DNA from: Streptomyces sp. NBC_00525
Lineage (GTDB): Bacteria; Actinomycetota; Actinomycetes; Streptomycetales; Streptomycetaceae
NCBI RefSeq assembly: GCF_036346595.1
Contig: NZ_CP107835.1
Coordinates: 186,001 to 250,000, forward strand
DNA length: 64,000 nucleotides
Direction: 5' to 3'
Under the pieces are notes generated by a model, which saw only the letters and a program-made list of their open reading frames with translations, was not told the origin of the DNA and did not search any database. This document shows, in pieces, positions 42,548 to 51,876 of the stretch (position 1 is its first letter; each line of letters opens with the position of its first letter). Both the position numbers and the translations under genes were made by a program.

Positions 42548-43576
42548 ATGTCCGCATCGGCCGAGGTCCGCGACCAGTCGGACTCCTACGCGCTGCTCGA
42601 TCTGATCCAGGGTGCCGTCATCACCCAGGCGATCTCCGTCGCCGCCCACCTCGGCATCGCCGACGTACTCGCCGACGCACCGCTGTCCGCCGAGGACATC
42701 GCCCTTCGGGTCGAGGCCGACCCGAAGGCGGTCCACCGGCTCCTGCGCGCGCTCTGCGGCCACCGGGTCTTCGCCGTCCGCCCGGACGGACGGTACGAGA
42801 ACACCGCGCTGTCCACCAAGCTCCGCGAGGACGCCCAGGACTCGATGCGCAAGTTCGCCCAGCTGATGAGCCACCCCCTGCTGCACGAGGAGTGGGGCCA
42901 CCTCCTGACCACCGTACGGACCGGCGAGGCCAACCTGCCCAAGCTGCGGGGCATGAGCACGCTCGACTACTTCCACGCGAACCCCGCCTTCGCCGCCGCG
43001 TTCTTCCAGGCCTTCGGCAAGATCTCGGAGTCGGAGACCGACCCGGTCCTGGCCGCCTACGACTTCTCCCCGTTCCACACCGTCGTGGACGTCATCGGCG
43101 GCCGCGGCTACCTCCTGGCCGGGGTCCTCCAGCAGGCCCCGGACGCCAAGGGCGTGCTGTACGACTTCGAGATCGCGACCGCGGACTCGGCCTCGCTCTT
43201 CGAGGAGGCCGGCGTCGCCGACCGCTGCACCGTCGAGCACGGCAGCTACCTCGGCAAGCTGCCGAAGGGCGCCGACGCCTATCTGTACAAGCGCATCATC
43301 CACAACTTCTCCGAGGAGGACGCCCTGACCGCCCTGCGCAACGCGCGCGAGGCGATCAGCCCCGACGGCAAGCTGCTCTGCGTCGAGTACGTACTCCCCG
43401 AGAACAACGAGCCCCACATCGGCCACACCATCGACCTCTGGCTGATGCTGATGATCGGCTCCCAGGACCGCACCCTCGCGCAGTACACCGAGCTGTTCGC
43501 CAGGGCGGGCTTCGAGATCACCAGGGTGGTACCCACCACGTCGCCGATCTCGGTCATCGAGGCGATCCCGGTCTGA
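42548..43576 (+). CDS. O-methyltransferase-like protein 2 with altered SAM motif
   Basis: This 342-aa protein has the same two-part layout as the protein at 6174-7259. The SAM-binding DVGGGxG reads DVIGGRG at residues 181-187, and the catalytic HDW segment is IHNFSEED near residue 250, so the His is kept but the Asp-Trp is lost. GAGGGG precedes the ATG. It starts a rightward group with the AhpD-like and sulfotransferase genes. It may be a working methyltransferase with a relaxed motif or a second AlpH-type SAM-independent enzyme. The sequence alone does not decide. Confidence 0.87.
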   Translation: MSASAEVRDQSDSYALLDLIQGAVITQAISVAAHLGIADVLADAPLSAEDIALRVEADPKAVHRLLRALCGHRVFAVRPDGRYENTALSTKLREDAQDSMRKFAQLMSHPLLHEEWGHLLTTVRTGEANLPKLRGMSTLDYFHANPAFAAAFFQAFGKISESETDPVLAAYDFSPFHTVVDVIGGRGYLLAGVLQQAPDAKGVLYDFEIATADSASLFEEAGVADRCTVEHGSYLGKLPKGADAYLYKRIIHNFSEEDALTALRNAREAISPDGKLLCVEYVLPENNEPHIGHTIDLWLMLMIGSQDRTLAQYTELFARAGFEITRVVPTTSPISVIEAIPV

Positions 43577-43638
43577 CGGCCCCGCCCGGCCCGCCCCCTC
43601 ACCTTCCCAGCGCACCGCAACCACACAGGAGAACACCG

Positions 43639-44070
43639 ATGGCTCAACGGATGGGCAACCCCTCCCTGGTCGTCCCCGGCGCCCTGCAGCCCCTGCTCGA
43701 CCTGTCCGAGGTCATCGGCAAGGTCGGCGTGCCGCAGTCGACCCTCGACTTCGTCCGGCTGCGCGTCGCCTCCCTCAACGGCCGCGTCTACACCTTCCCG
43801 ACCGAACCCGAGGACAAGCGGCTGCTCCTGGTGGACGGCTGGCGGACCGAAGCCTCCTTCACCGACGCCGAGCGCGCCGCCCTGGAGCTGGCCGAAGCCG
43901 TCACCCGGCAGACCGACACCGACAGCGCGCCGTCCGACGAGATCTGGGCGAACTCCGCCGAGCACTACGACGACGTCCAGCTCGGCGCCCTGGTCATGCA
44001 CATCAGCCTCGTCAACTTCTGGAACCGGGTGAACGTCGCCACCCACCAGGACGACGCGGTCTGGCGCTGA
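43639..44070 (+). CDS. AhpD-like/carboxymuconolactone decarboxylase-fold protein lacking CxxC
   Basis: This 143-aa protein has the AhpD-like helical fold (FVRLRVASLNGR, SFTDAERAALELAEAVTRQ, HYDDVQLGALVMHISLVNFWNRVN). The peroxidatic CxxC that follows NG in active members is replaced by NGRVYTF (residues 47-53), so peroxidase chemistry is not possible. It lies 62 bases after the methyltransferase-like gene and 18 before the sulfotransferase, probably in one operon. A paralog with intact CSAC is at 57411-57872. Confidence 0.88.
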   Translation: MAQRMGNPSLVVPGALQPLLDLSEVIGKVGVPQSTLDFVRLRVASLNGRVYTFPTEPEDKRLLLVDGWRTEASFTDAERAALELAEAVTRQTDTDSAPSDEIWANSAEHYDDVQLGALVMHISLVNFWNRVNVATHQDDAVWR

Positions 44071-44088
44071 GGAAGAGGAGACTTCACC

Positions 44089-44745
44089 GTGCGGCTCATC
44101 AACGCCGGCCTGGGCCGGACCGGCACGACCTCGCTCCAGGTGGCCCTGGAACGACTCGGCCTCGGCCCCTGCTTCCACATGTTCGAGATCGTCGACGACG
44201 AGCAGCGCCTCCTCCAGTGGGAGCGGGTCGTCTGCGACGGCGAACGCCCCGACTGGGCGGCGCTCTACGACGGCTTCGCCTCCGCGGTGGACGGCCCCTC
44301 CACCGTCTACTACCGGCAGATCAGCGAGGCACTCCCCGGCACCAAGGTGATCCTCACCGTGCGCGACGCCGAGGGCTGGTACAAGAGCACCTACGACACG
44401 CTGTACCAGTTCGCGCTGCGGACCATGGAGCACCCGCCCGAGCCCGGCTCCCGGCAGGCCCGGCTGTTCCGCGTCGTCAACGCCCTGGTCTGGGACGGCC
44501 TGTTCGACGGCCGGTTCGCGGACAAGGACCACGCCATCGAGGTCTACCACCGGCACACCGAGGACGTCGTACGCACCCTCGGCGCGGACAACGTCCTGGT
44601 GTACGACGTACGGCAGGGCTGGGGCCCGCTCTGCGCGTTCCTCGGGACCGAGGTCCCCGACGAGGAGTTCCCGCGCGCCAACAGCTCCGAGGAGATGCGC
44701 CGGCGGATCGCCCGGGCCGCCGCCGCCGGCCCGGCCGCCGCCTGA
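44089..44745 (+). CDS. Sulfotransferase-family protein
   Basis: This 218-aa protein starts with RLINAGLGRTGTTSLQVALE, the 5'-phosphosulfate-binding loop of the bacterial and fungal sulfotransferase_4-type family, and has KVILTVRDAEGWYKST as the 3'-phosphate-binding region. It would move sulfate from PAPS to a hydroxyl. GTG start with GAGGAG. As the last gene of the group it may sulfate the pathway product. PAPS-forming genes lie 7-10 kb further on. Confidence 0.87.
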   Translation: MRLINAGLGRTGTTSLQVALERLGLGPCFHMFEIVDDEQRLLQWERVVCDGERPDWAALYDGFASAVDGPSTVYYRQISEALPGTKVILTVRDAEGWYKSTYDTLYQFALRTMEHPPEPGSRQARLFRVVNALVWDGLFDGRFADKDHAIEVYHRHTEDVVRTLGADNVLVYDVRQGWGPLCAFLGTEVPDEEFPRANSSEEMRRRIARAAAAGPAAA

Positions 44746-44781
44746 ACCGCCGCCGGGCCGGCCACTGAGCCGGCCGTATCC

Positions 44782-44812
44782 AGGGCCCGCGCCGATCACC
44801 GGCGCGGGCCCT
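44782..44812. terminator. Bidirectional terminator hairpin
   Basis: AGGGCCCGCGCCG and CGGCGCGGGCCCT form a perfect 13-bp stem with a 5-base loop between the convergent sulfotransferase and multicopper oxidase genes. Confidence 0.85.
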
Positions 44813-44817
44813 CCGCG

Positions 44818-46794
44818 TCAGTGCCCCATGTGCGCGTGGCCGCCCGCCCCAGCGTGGCCGCCCGCCCCAGCGTGGCCGCCCGCCCCAGAGTGGCCGGCCG
44901 GCGACACCACGAGGGGCCGCATCATGTGCTGCTCGTGCTCCAGCATGTGGCAGTGGTGGACCCCCCGGCCGACGACGGGGAACCGCACCGCCACGGTGAC
45001 CAGTTCGCCCAGCGTGGCGTTCGGCGCGATCCGGCCCGCGGTGCCCACCCGGATCACGTCCTTCTCCCCGAGCTCGTGCGCCTCCAGCGGCAGCGCGGCC
45101 TCGAACGCGACGGGCTTCGCCGAGCCGCGGGTGGCCCGGTCGAACCCGGTGATGTCGTAGCTCTCCCGAGACAGCACCTGGAAGTGCGACAGATGGATGT
45201 GCATCGGGTGCGGGGAAGCCGCCAGGTTGAGGTAGTTCCAGATCTCCACACCGCCGCGCGCGGCCGTGAACGCCGCCCCGTCCTCGTAGGACATCGCCGT
45301 CCTGCGCAGCGTCCGGACGGTGCCCCCCGCGTCCCGGACCTGGACGACCCCGCCCGCCGGGAACGTGAGCCCCGTCGCCTCCACCTCCTCCATCTCCCAC
45401 AGCTCGGGCACGTTCCCCGAGCCGGGGCCGACCACGACCACCCACCGGGAGACGGCGTCATGGGGCACGTCGTGCCGGGAGAGCCGCTCGAACGTCGGCG
45501 AGAGGGTCTTCGGCAGCGAGAACCGGTCGGACGGCCTGCGGTCCGCGACCCGGAACTGCATCACATCGGGTTCCAGCAGGTCCTCGAGCTTGTCGGAGGC
45601 ACCGGGCGTGAGGCCCTCCAGCGTGTTGACCAGCTTCAGCGCCCGCCCCCGGAACGCACCGAAGTCGACCAGCACGTCGGCGCGCTCACCGGGGGAGAGG
45701 TTCAGCGCCCCCTCGACGGCCAGCGGCTTGTCGATCAGCCCCTGGTCGGTCCCGATCACCCGCAGCGCGCCCGGCACCGGCCGGCCGTCCGCGAGCAGCA
45801 TCAGCCGGTAGATCCGCGAGTTCGCGGCGTTGACGATCCGGAACCGGTACCAGCGCGGCCGGACCTCCAGATACGGCCAGACCACCCCGTTGACCAGGGT
45901 GTACGGGGCGGCGTGGGCACGCATGAGCCGCCGCGGGCCGATCATCTCCACCTTGTGGACCAGCCGGCCGGTCGGGTTGCCGGACCCGTCCACGCCGAAG
46001 TTGCGGTCGCAGAGGATCAGCGGCACGTCACGCGCGCCGTCGGGCAGGCCGAGGGCGTCCTCCTCCTCGTTGCGGGAGAGGAACATGCCCGCCAGCCCGG
46101 CGTAGACGCTGAAACGGCTCACATGGTGGGTGTGGTCGTGGTACCAGAGCGTGGTCGCGGCCTGCTTGTTCGGGTAGGCCGACAACTGCACCTCGCCCGG
46201 ACCTATGAGGTTCTCCATCCAGCCGTCGTTGCCGCCGCCGGTCAGCATGCCGTGCAGATGCACCGCCGCCCACGGCGCCAGGTCCGCGACGCCCGGAACC
46301 ACCTGGGTCCCCGACGTGCCGGGGTAGTTGGTGAGCGGGTCGGGGGAGCGGCCGGTGGCCGAGCCGAAGTCGACGGCCTCCACGGGCATGTTCCCCGTCA
46401 GCCGGTTCTCCCAGACGATCCGCAGCGGCCGGCCGCTGACCGTTCTGATCGTCGGCCCCGGGAAGACGCCCTCGTACGTCCACATCCGCACCGCCGGCAT
46501 CTGCGAGTGCACGGTGACGTCGGCGGTGCGCATCCGGACGGTCAGCTCGTCGTGATCGCCGTGCTCGCGGGGGCGCAGCACCGGCGGAATCCGCAGCGAA
46601 TCCCTGAACTTCGTCAGCTTCAGCTCGGGCGCCGTCGGCTCGGGCCCGCCGACGGCCGCGGCGGCGGCGCCCTCCGGCCGGAGGAAGGGGGCGGCGCTCG
46701 CCAGGGCGCCCAGACCGGCCACGGAGCCGTAACGCAACAGCGTGCGGCGGTTCGGCCCGGACGGCCCGGATATGTCGGAAGTCGAGGGATTCAT
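44818..46794 (-). CDS. Multicopper oxidase (CotA/phenoxazinone-synthase type), Tat-exported
   Basis: The 658-aa protein has a twin-arginine signal (PNRRTLLRYGSVAGLGALASAA) and the copper ligands of a laccase-like multicopper oxidase: HLHG, WYHDHTHH, HPMHIHLSHF and HHCHMLEHEQHM. It oxidises phenols or aminophenols outside the membrane using O2. The C-terminus carries GGHAGA repeats and a His-rich end (HAHMGH) encoded by tandem 18-bp DNA repeats, perhaps for copper binding. The start MNPSTSDIS is chosen to place the Tat motif near the N-terminus, since upstream there is no ribosome binding site. Confidence 0.9.
   Translation of the reverse strand: MNPSTSDISGPSGPNRRTLLRYGSVAGLGALASAAPFLRPEGAAAAAVGGPEPTAPELKLTKFRDSLRIPPVLRPREHGDHDELTVRMRTADVTVHSQMPAVRMWTYEGVFPGPTIRTVSGRPLRIVWENRLTGNMPVEAVDFGSATGRSPDPLTNYPGTSGTQVVPGVADLAPWAAVHLHGMLTGGGNDGWMENLIGPGEVQLSAYPNKQAATTLWYHDHTHHVSRFSVYAGLAGMFLSRNEEEDALGLPDGARDVPLILCDRNFGVDGSGNPTGRLVHKVEMIGPRRLMRAHAAPYTLVNGVVWPYLEVRPRWYRFRIVNAANSRIYRLMLLADGRPVPGALRVIGTDQGLIDKPLAVEGALNLSPGERADVLVDFGAFRGRALKLVNTLEGLTPGASDKLEDLLEPDVMQFRVADRRPSDRFSLPKTLSPTFERLSRHDVPHDAVSRWVVVVGPGSGNVPELWEMEEVEATGLTFPAGGVVQVRDAGGTVRTLRRTAMSYEDGAAFTAARGGVEIWNYLNLAASPHPMHIHLSHFQVLSRESYDITGFDRATRGSAKPVAFEAALPLEAHELGEKDVIRVGTAGRIAPNATLGELVTVAVRFPVVGRGVHHCHMLEHEQHMMRPLVVSPAGHSGAGGHAGAGGHAGAGGHAHMGH
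44835..44890. repeat. 18-bp tandem repeats encoding Ala-Gly-Ala-Gly-Gly-His
   Basis: About three near-perfect copies of GTGGCCGCCCGCCCCAGC at the 3' end of the multicopper oxidase gene encode its C-terminal Gly/His repeat. Copy number may vary between strains. Confidence 0.8.
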
Positions 46795-46875
46795 TCGCCA
46801 GACGGTAGGGGCGGCCGCTCTCGCCGGACTCGAACCCGGCTCCAGGACCACGCGCACCGTCCCGGAGCCGGTCCG

Positions 46876-48669
46876 TCACACCGCGATGGGCTCGCTGTCC
46901 CGGTTGATGAGCGTCGCGTACTGGCCACCGCGCAGCAGCAGCTCCTCGTGGGTGCCGCGCTCCGAGATCCGGCCCCGGTCCAGCACGACGATCTCGTCGG
47001 CGTTGCGCACGGTCGACAGCCGGTGGGCGACCGTGATCGTCGTACGGCCCACGCTGGCCGCGTCGATGGCCTTCTGCACGGCCTGCTCCGTATGCGTGTC
47101 CAGGGCGCTGGTGGCCTCGTCCAGCACCAGGATCGGCGGGTCGCGCAGGATGGTCCGGGCGATCGCCAGCCGCTGCTTCTCACCGCCGGAGAACCGGTAC
47201 CCGCGCTCGCCGACCACCGTGTCGTAGCCGTCCGGCAGCAGCGTCAGATAGTCGTGGATGTGCGCGATCCGCGCCGCCGCGTACAGCTCCTCGTCGGTCG
47301 CGTCGGGCTTGGCGAAACGCAGGTTCTCCGCGACCGTGGCGTGGAACAGGTACGTCTCCTGGGAGACGACGCCGACCGCCGACGTCAGCGTGGCGAAGGA
47401 CAGATCGCGTACGTCGACCCCGTCGATCATGACGGACCCGGACGTGACGTCGTACAGCCGCGGGATGAGATAGCTGAGCGTGGTCTTCCCCGAACCCGTC
47501 TCCCCGACGATCGCCAGGCTGTGGCCCGCCGGAACGGTCACGTCGACGCCGGCCAGCGTGGGCCGCTCCGTCCCCGTGTACGAGAAGCCGACCCCCCGCA
47601 TGCGCACCTCGCCCCGCAGCGCGGCCGGCTCCCGCGGCTGCTCGGGCTCGTCGATGTCGACCGGCAGATCGAGGTACTCGAAGATGCGGCCGAACAGTTC
47701 CAGCGAGCCCTGGATCTCGATCCCGACGGTCAGCAGCCGCTGCGCCGGGCGGAACAGGCTCTGCTGGAGGGACGTGAACGCGACCAGGGAGCCGATGGAG
47801 ATGGCCATGTGACCGTTGTTCGAGGTCAGCCCCGCAACCCAGTAGATCGTCGCCGGCATGGAGGCGATGACGATCCAGATCGTGGACTGGTACCACAGCC
47901 CCGCCGTGGTGACCCGTACCTCGACGTCGCTGAGCTTGCGCGACTGCCGCGCGAAGCTGTCGGTCAGCGACCGCGAACGGCCCATGGTGTGGCTGAGCAG
48001 GATGCCGCTGATCGACAGCGACTCCTGCATGGTCGAGGACAGCCCGGCGAGCTGCTTCTGCCGGTTGCGGGTGATGTCGCGCCGCTGGTTGCCGACGCGC
48101 CGGCTCACCAGGGCGAACGCCGGCAGCATGAGCATGGACGCCAGCGTCAGCCGCCAGTCGAGCACGAACATGGCGGTGGTCGCGGCGATCACGACCGTCA
48201 CATCGGCCAGCAGCGCCGTCGCGGTGGTCGTGACGGTGACCTGCATCCCGCCGATGTCGTTCGAGATCCGCGACTGCACCTCGCCGGTACGGGTACGGGC
48301 GAAGAAGGCCAGCGACATCCGCTGGAGGTGGGCGTACACCGCCGTGCGCAGGTCGTGCATCACCAGCTGGCCCACCGTGGCCGATATATGCGTCTGCCAC
48401 ACGTTGAACGTGCTGGTGGTGACCGAGACCAGGACCATGCCGAGGGCGAGCAGGGACAGCAGCCCCAGCCGGTCCTCCGGCAGTGCCGTGTCCATGATCT
48501 CGCGGATCAGGAACGGGTTGACGAGGGCGACCAGGGCGGAGCCCAGGACCAGCAGCACGACGGACAGCAACTGCTTCCGGTACGGGCGGAACAGCCCGAG
48601 GACGCGTCGCGACTGGCCGTCTTTCATCAGTGCCCGGGGGCGCGTGGTACTCAAGCCGGCGCGGCTCAC
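46876..48669 (-). CDS. ABC exporter (fused membrane and ATPase domains)
   Basis: This 597-aa half-transporter has six membrane helices in residues about 30-310 and an ATP-binding domain with Walker A GETGSGKTT, Q-loop SQET, signature FSGGEKQ, Walker B ILVLDEATSALD and H-loop AHRLSTV. As a homodimer it would export a drug or lipid. GTG at 48669 is chosen because AGAAGGAGG is 6 bases upstream. An upstream GTG at 48708 lacks a good site. It lies 81 bases from the multicopper oxidase on the same strand. Confidence 0.9.
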   Translation of the reverse strand: MSRAGLSTTRPRALMKDGQSRRVLGLFRPYRKQLLSVVLLVLGSALVALVNPFLIREIMDTALPEDRLGLLSLLALGMVLVSVTTSTFNVWQTHISATVGQLVMHDLRTAVYAHLQRMSLAFFARTRTGEVQSRISNDIGGMQVTVTTTATALLADVTVVIAATTAMFVLDWRLTLASMLMLPAFALVSRRVGNQRRDITRNRQKQLAGLSSTMQESLSISGILLSHTMGRSRSLTDSFARQSRKLSDVEVRVTTAGLWYQSTIWIVIASMPATIYWVAGLTSNNGHMAISIGSLVAFTSLQQSLFRPAQRLLTVGIEIQGSLELFGRIFEYLDLPVDIDEPEQPREPAALRGEVRMRGVGFSYTGTERPTLAGVDVTVPAGHSLAIVGETGSGKTTLSYLIPRLYDVTSGSVMIDGVDVRDLSFATLTSAVGVVSQETYLFHATVAENLRFAKPDATDEELYAAARIAHIHDYLTLLPDGYDTVVGERGYRFSGGEKQRLAIARTILRDPPILVLDEATSALDTHTEQAVQKAIDAASVGRTTITVAHRLSTVRNADEIVVLDRGRISERGTHEELLLRGGQYATLINRDSEPIAV

Positions 48670-48724
48670 CCTGGCCTCCTTCTCATTGTCGGTCGTTTTC
48701 GTTGTCACCGGAGCCGTCCCGTGC

Positions 48725-48949
48725 CTACTTCAGCTGCTGGACCAGTGCCGTCCACTGCGCGAGCTCCGCGTCGGACAGCGGTGCCGGGCACGGCCGGCCG
48801 GCGTACGGGCCCGCGGACTCCTCCGCCTTCCACCCGTAGGGGGGACACACGCCGTTCATCGCGAACCCCGACCAGAACAGCCCCTCCGTCAGCGTCTGCC
48901 ACACGACCCGCATCACGTATCCGGGCCTCGCACCCATCTCGATCTCCAT
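48725..48949 (-). CDS. Small hypothetical protein (74 aa)
   Basis: This short protein has the segment GVCPPYGWKAEESAGPYAG followed by CPAPLSDAELAQWTALVQQL, reminiscent of small Streptomyces-only proteins (DUF6059-like). That assignment is from memory and uncertain. It lies 55 bases upstream of the ABC exporter start on the same strand. No ribosome binding site is obvious. Confidence 0.5.
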   Translation of the reverse strand: MEIEMGARPGYVMRVVWQTLTEGLFWSGFAMNGVCPPYGWKAEESAGPYAGRPCPAPLSDAELAQWTALVQQLK

Positions 48950-48992
48950 TCGTAGGGGGAACCGTCCGGGGGTCTGCCGGGCGACCGGCGCC

Positions 48993-49910
48993 TCAGCGCG
49001 CGGCCAGCAGACCGCGGCTGCGCAGCACCCGGCGCTCCAGCGGGCTGAAGAACAACAGGTCGATGGCGACGCCGACGACGAAGATGAGGATGATGCCGAG
49101 CAGCACACCCGGCATGTCGGAGAACTCCCGCTGGTTCTCCAGATAGCGGCCCAGGCCCGTCCCCAGATCCGGGGACGAGGCGATGAGTTCGGCGGCCATC
49201 AGCGACCGCCAGGAGAACGCCCAGCCCTGCTTCAGACCGGCCAGGTAACCGGGCAGCGCGGCCGGCAGCAGCACATGCCGCACCCCGCGCGCCCCGCGGG
49301 CGCCGAGCGTACGGCCGGCCCGCAGGAACAGCGGCGGCACCTGGTCCACCCCGGCGATCAGACCGTTGGCGATCGACGGCGTCGCACCCAGCAGGATCAC
49401 GGCGTACATGGCCGAGTTGTTGATGCCGAGCCAGATGACGGCGGCCGGCACCCAGGCCACCGAGGGCAGCGACTGCAGGCCCGAGAGCACCGGCCCCAGG
49501 GCGGCCCGGACCGGTCTGATCCGGGCGACGAGCAGACCGAGGGGCGTGCCGATCGCGACCGCCACCAGGAAGCCCGATACACCGCGCCACAGGCTCGTCC
49601 AGATGATGGAGAACAGGGTGCCCTCGCCCCACAGCAGCGTCAGCGCGTGCCAGACGTCCGCCGGACCCGGCAGCTTCGTGGGACTGGCCAGGCGCAGGCT
49701 GTGGGCGAGCTGCCAGAGGCCGATGACCAGGACGAGGCCCAGGACCGGCGGAAGCACCCTCGCCCTGAGCACCTGGCGGAACCGGGCGCGCTGCGGACGG
49801 TCGGCCTCCAGCGCGTCCAGACCGGCCGCCAGTGCGCCGAGGCCGGGCGCCGGGCTCTCGGAGAAGGGCGCACGGCCGCTCGCCGGGGTTCGGATGTCAG
49901 TGCTGGACAT
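48993..49910 (-). CDS. Sulfonate/nitrate-type ABC transporter permease
   Basis: This 305-aa integral membrane protein has about six helices and the EAA-like loop (GARGARGVRHVLLPAALPGYLAGLKQGWAFSWRSLMAAELI) of SsuC/TauC permeases. Its start overlaps the ATPase stop by 14 bases, forming an importer with the next two genes. A non-conserved N-terminal tail of about 50 residues precedes the first helix. Confidence 0.92.
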   Translation of the reverse strand: MSSTDIRTPASGRAPFSESPAPGLGALAAGLDALEADRPQRARFRQVLRARVLPPVLGLVLVIGLWQLAHSLRLASPTKLPGPADVWHALTLLWGEGTLFSIIWTSLWRGVSGFLVAVAIGTPLGLLVARIRPVRAALGPVLSGLQSLPSVAWVPAAVIWLGINNSAMYAVILLGATPSIANGLIAGVDQVPPLFLRAGRTLGARGARGVRHVLLPAALPGYLAGLKQGWAFSWRSLMAAELIASSPDLGTGLGRYLENQREFSDMPGVLLGIILIFVVGVAIDLLFFSPLERRVLRSRGLLAAR

Positions 49911-50700
49911 GGCGGCGTATCTCCCCACGCAGATGCTCGGTGATCTCGATGGACAGCGCCGCGACCTCGGCGGACTCGCCCCGCAGCGCGTGCGGCAGGT
50001 CGACGCGCCACTCGCGGGCGATCCGGCCGGGCCGGGACGACAGCAGGACGACCCGCTGGGCGAGGCGCACGGCCTCGCGCACGTTGTGGGTGACGAACAG
50101 GACGGTGAGCCCGCGCTCGGTCCAGATCCGGGTGATCTCCTCGTGCAGCACGTCACGGGTGATGGCGTCGAGCGCGGCGAACGGCTCGTCCATCAGCAGC
50201 ACGGTGCTGCCCTGGGCGAGCGCGCGGGCCAGCGCCACCCGCTGGCGCATGCCGCCGGACAGCTCGTGCACCCGCTTGCGGTACGCGCCGCCGAGATGCA
50301 CCAGCTCCAGCAGCCGTTCGGCCTCCGGCCTGCGGTCCTCGCGCGCCACGCCCGCCAGGCGCAGCGCCAGTTCGATGTTCTTGCCGGCGGTCAGCCACGG
50401 GAACAGCGCGTGGTCCTGGAACATCAGCGACGGCCTGGTGCCGGGCACCTCGATGGTTCCGGCACTGGGTTCGTCGAGCCCCGCCACCAGATTCAGCAGG
50501 GTGGACTTGCCGCAGCCGGACGCGCCGACCAGGGTGACGAACTCGCCCGGCGCCACGTCCAGATCGATGTCGTCGAGGATGACGGAGCCCGCGCCGGGCC
50601 GGCCGAAGGCCTTGGAGACGTGCGAGAGCCGGACCGCCGGGCTGTCGTCCATGGGCTCGACGACGGGGGCGGGCTGCGGGATGCTCAGTGCCGTGGTCAT
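49897..50700 (-). CDS. Sulfonate/nitrate-type ABC transporter ATPase
   Basis: This 267-aa ATPase has Walker A GASGCGKST, signature LSGGMRQR, Walker B VLLMDEPFAALD and H-loop VTHNVREA. It is the SsuB/TauB-type energy subunit of the importer and sits between the permease and binding-protein genes. Confidence 0.93.
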   Translation of the reverse strand: MTTALSIPQPAPVVEPMDDSPAVRLSHVSKAFGRPGAGSVILDDIDLDVAPGEFVTLVGASGCGKSTLLNLVAGLDEPSAGTIEVPGTRPSLMFQDHALFPWLTAGKNIELALRLAGVAREDRRPEAERLLELVHLGGAYRKRVHELSGGMRQRVALARALAQGSTVLLMDEPFAALDAITRDVLHEEITRIWTERGLTVLFVTHNVREAVRLAQRVVLLSSRPGRIAREWRVDLPHALRGESAEVAALSIEITEHLRGEIRRHVQH

Positions 50701-50760
50701 TGCGGGTTCCTCCTGCGGGGGTGGACGAGGGCGCTGCGCGGAGCCGTGGGGCGCCGGGGG

Positions 50761-51876
50761 TCACTTCGCGTCGAGTCCGGCGTCCGCGGCGGCGGGCCGG
50801 CCCGCCGCGGCGAGGACCTTGTCGAGCAGCGTCAGGTCGACGATCCCGGAGAGATCGGGCTCGTCGAGCAGGCCCACGGCGACCGCATGGCCGGCCCCGG
50901 TCCGCAGGGAGCCCGCCAGCGGGTCGTCGGTGAAGTCGATCCCCGCCCACGCGGGGTCGAGGACGGCGGGCGGCAGCGCCTTGCCCGTGTCGGCCTTGAT
51001 CCGCAGATTGGCGTCGGCCTTCGCCCGCGCGGGGTCGGCCGCGATGAAGGCGTTGGCCGCCAGTGAGCCGCGCAGCACGGCCTCGACCACGTCGGGGTGT
51101 GCGGAGAGGAACTTCTGCGAGGCGATGATGCTGGTGGTCGCGAACGCGCCGTCCGGCCACAGCGACTTCTCGTCCAGCAGGACCTTCGCGCCGAGCGCGA
51201 CCAGCTGGGAGGCGGTCGGCTCGGGCACCCAGGCGCCGTCGATGGAACCGGAGCCGTACGCCTGCGGCACCACCTTGTTCTTCGTGCGGAGCACCCTGAC
51301 GTCGCCCGCGCCGGAGACCGGGTTCACCCGGTAGCCCCGGCCCGCCAGATAGTGGAGCAGGGCGACGTCCTGGGTGCCGCCCAGCTGCGGGGTGGCGATC
51401 CGCTTGCCCGCCAGGTCGTCCGGCGAGGCGATCTTCTCCGGGTCGACCACCAGCTTGACGCCGCCGGAGGCCGCGCCGCCGACGATCCGCAGCGAGGTGC
51501 CGCGCGACGCGGCGTAGCCGTTGACCGCCGAGTTCGGGCCGATGAAGCCGATGTCGATCGAACCGGCGTTGAGCGCCTCGATCTCGGCCGGACCGGCGTT
51601 GAAGAACTGGGCCTTGATCCGGGTCGAGCCCAGCTCCTTCTGGAACAGGCCGTTCTGCAGACCGACCAGCGCGGTCCCGTGCGTGATGTTCGGGAAGTAG
51701 CCGATCCGCACGGTGTCGGCGGAGAGCTTCGGCCCCGAGGGCTCGACGGCCGGCTTCGCCGCGGCCGCCCCGGCGCGGGCACCGTAGCCGCAGCCCGACA
51801 GCAACCCGACGGCCGCGGCCGCCGCGACGGCCGCCGCGGCCAGGCGCCCGGTCCTCCGCCGGGGCATCAGGTCCAT
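50761..51876 (-). CDS. Aliphatic-sulfonate-type substrate-binding lipoprotein
   Basis: This 371-aa protein has a lipobox (VGLLSGC), then the SsuA/NrtA-type binding fold starting TVRIGYFPNITHGTALVGLQNGLF. It captures a sulfur source such as a sulfonate or sulfate ester outside the cell. Its start overlaps the cysN stop by 10 bases, coupling sulfur uptake and activation. Confidence 0.92.
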   Translation of the reverse strand: MDLMPRRRTGRLAAAAVAAAAAVGLLSGCGYGARAGAAAAKPAVEPSGPKLSADTVRIGYFPNITHGTALVGLQNGLFQKELGSTRIKAQFFNAGPAEIEALNAGSIDIGFIGPNSAVNGYAASRGTSLRIVGGAASGGVKLVVDPEKIASPDDLAGKRIATPQLGGTQDVALLHYLAGRGYRVNPVSGAGDVRVLRTKNKVVPQAYGSGSIDGAWVPEPTASQLVALGAKVLLDEKSLWPDGAFATTSIIASQKFLSAHPDVVEAVLRGSLAANAFIAADPARAKADANLRIKADTGKALPPAVLDPAWAGIDFTDDPLAGSLRTGAGHAVAVGLLDEPDLSGIVDLTLLDKVLAAAGRPAAADAGLDAK

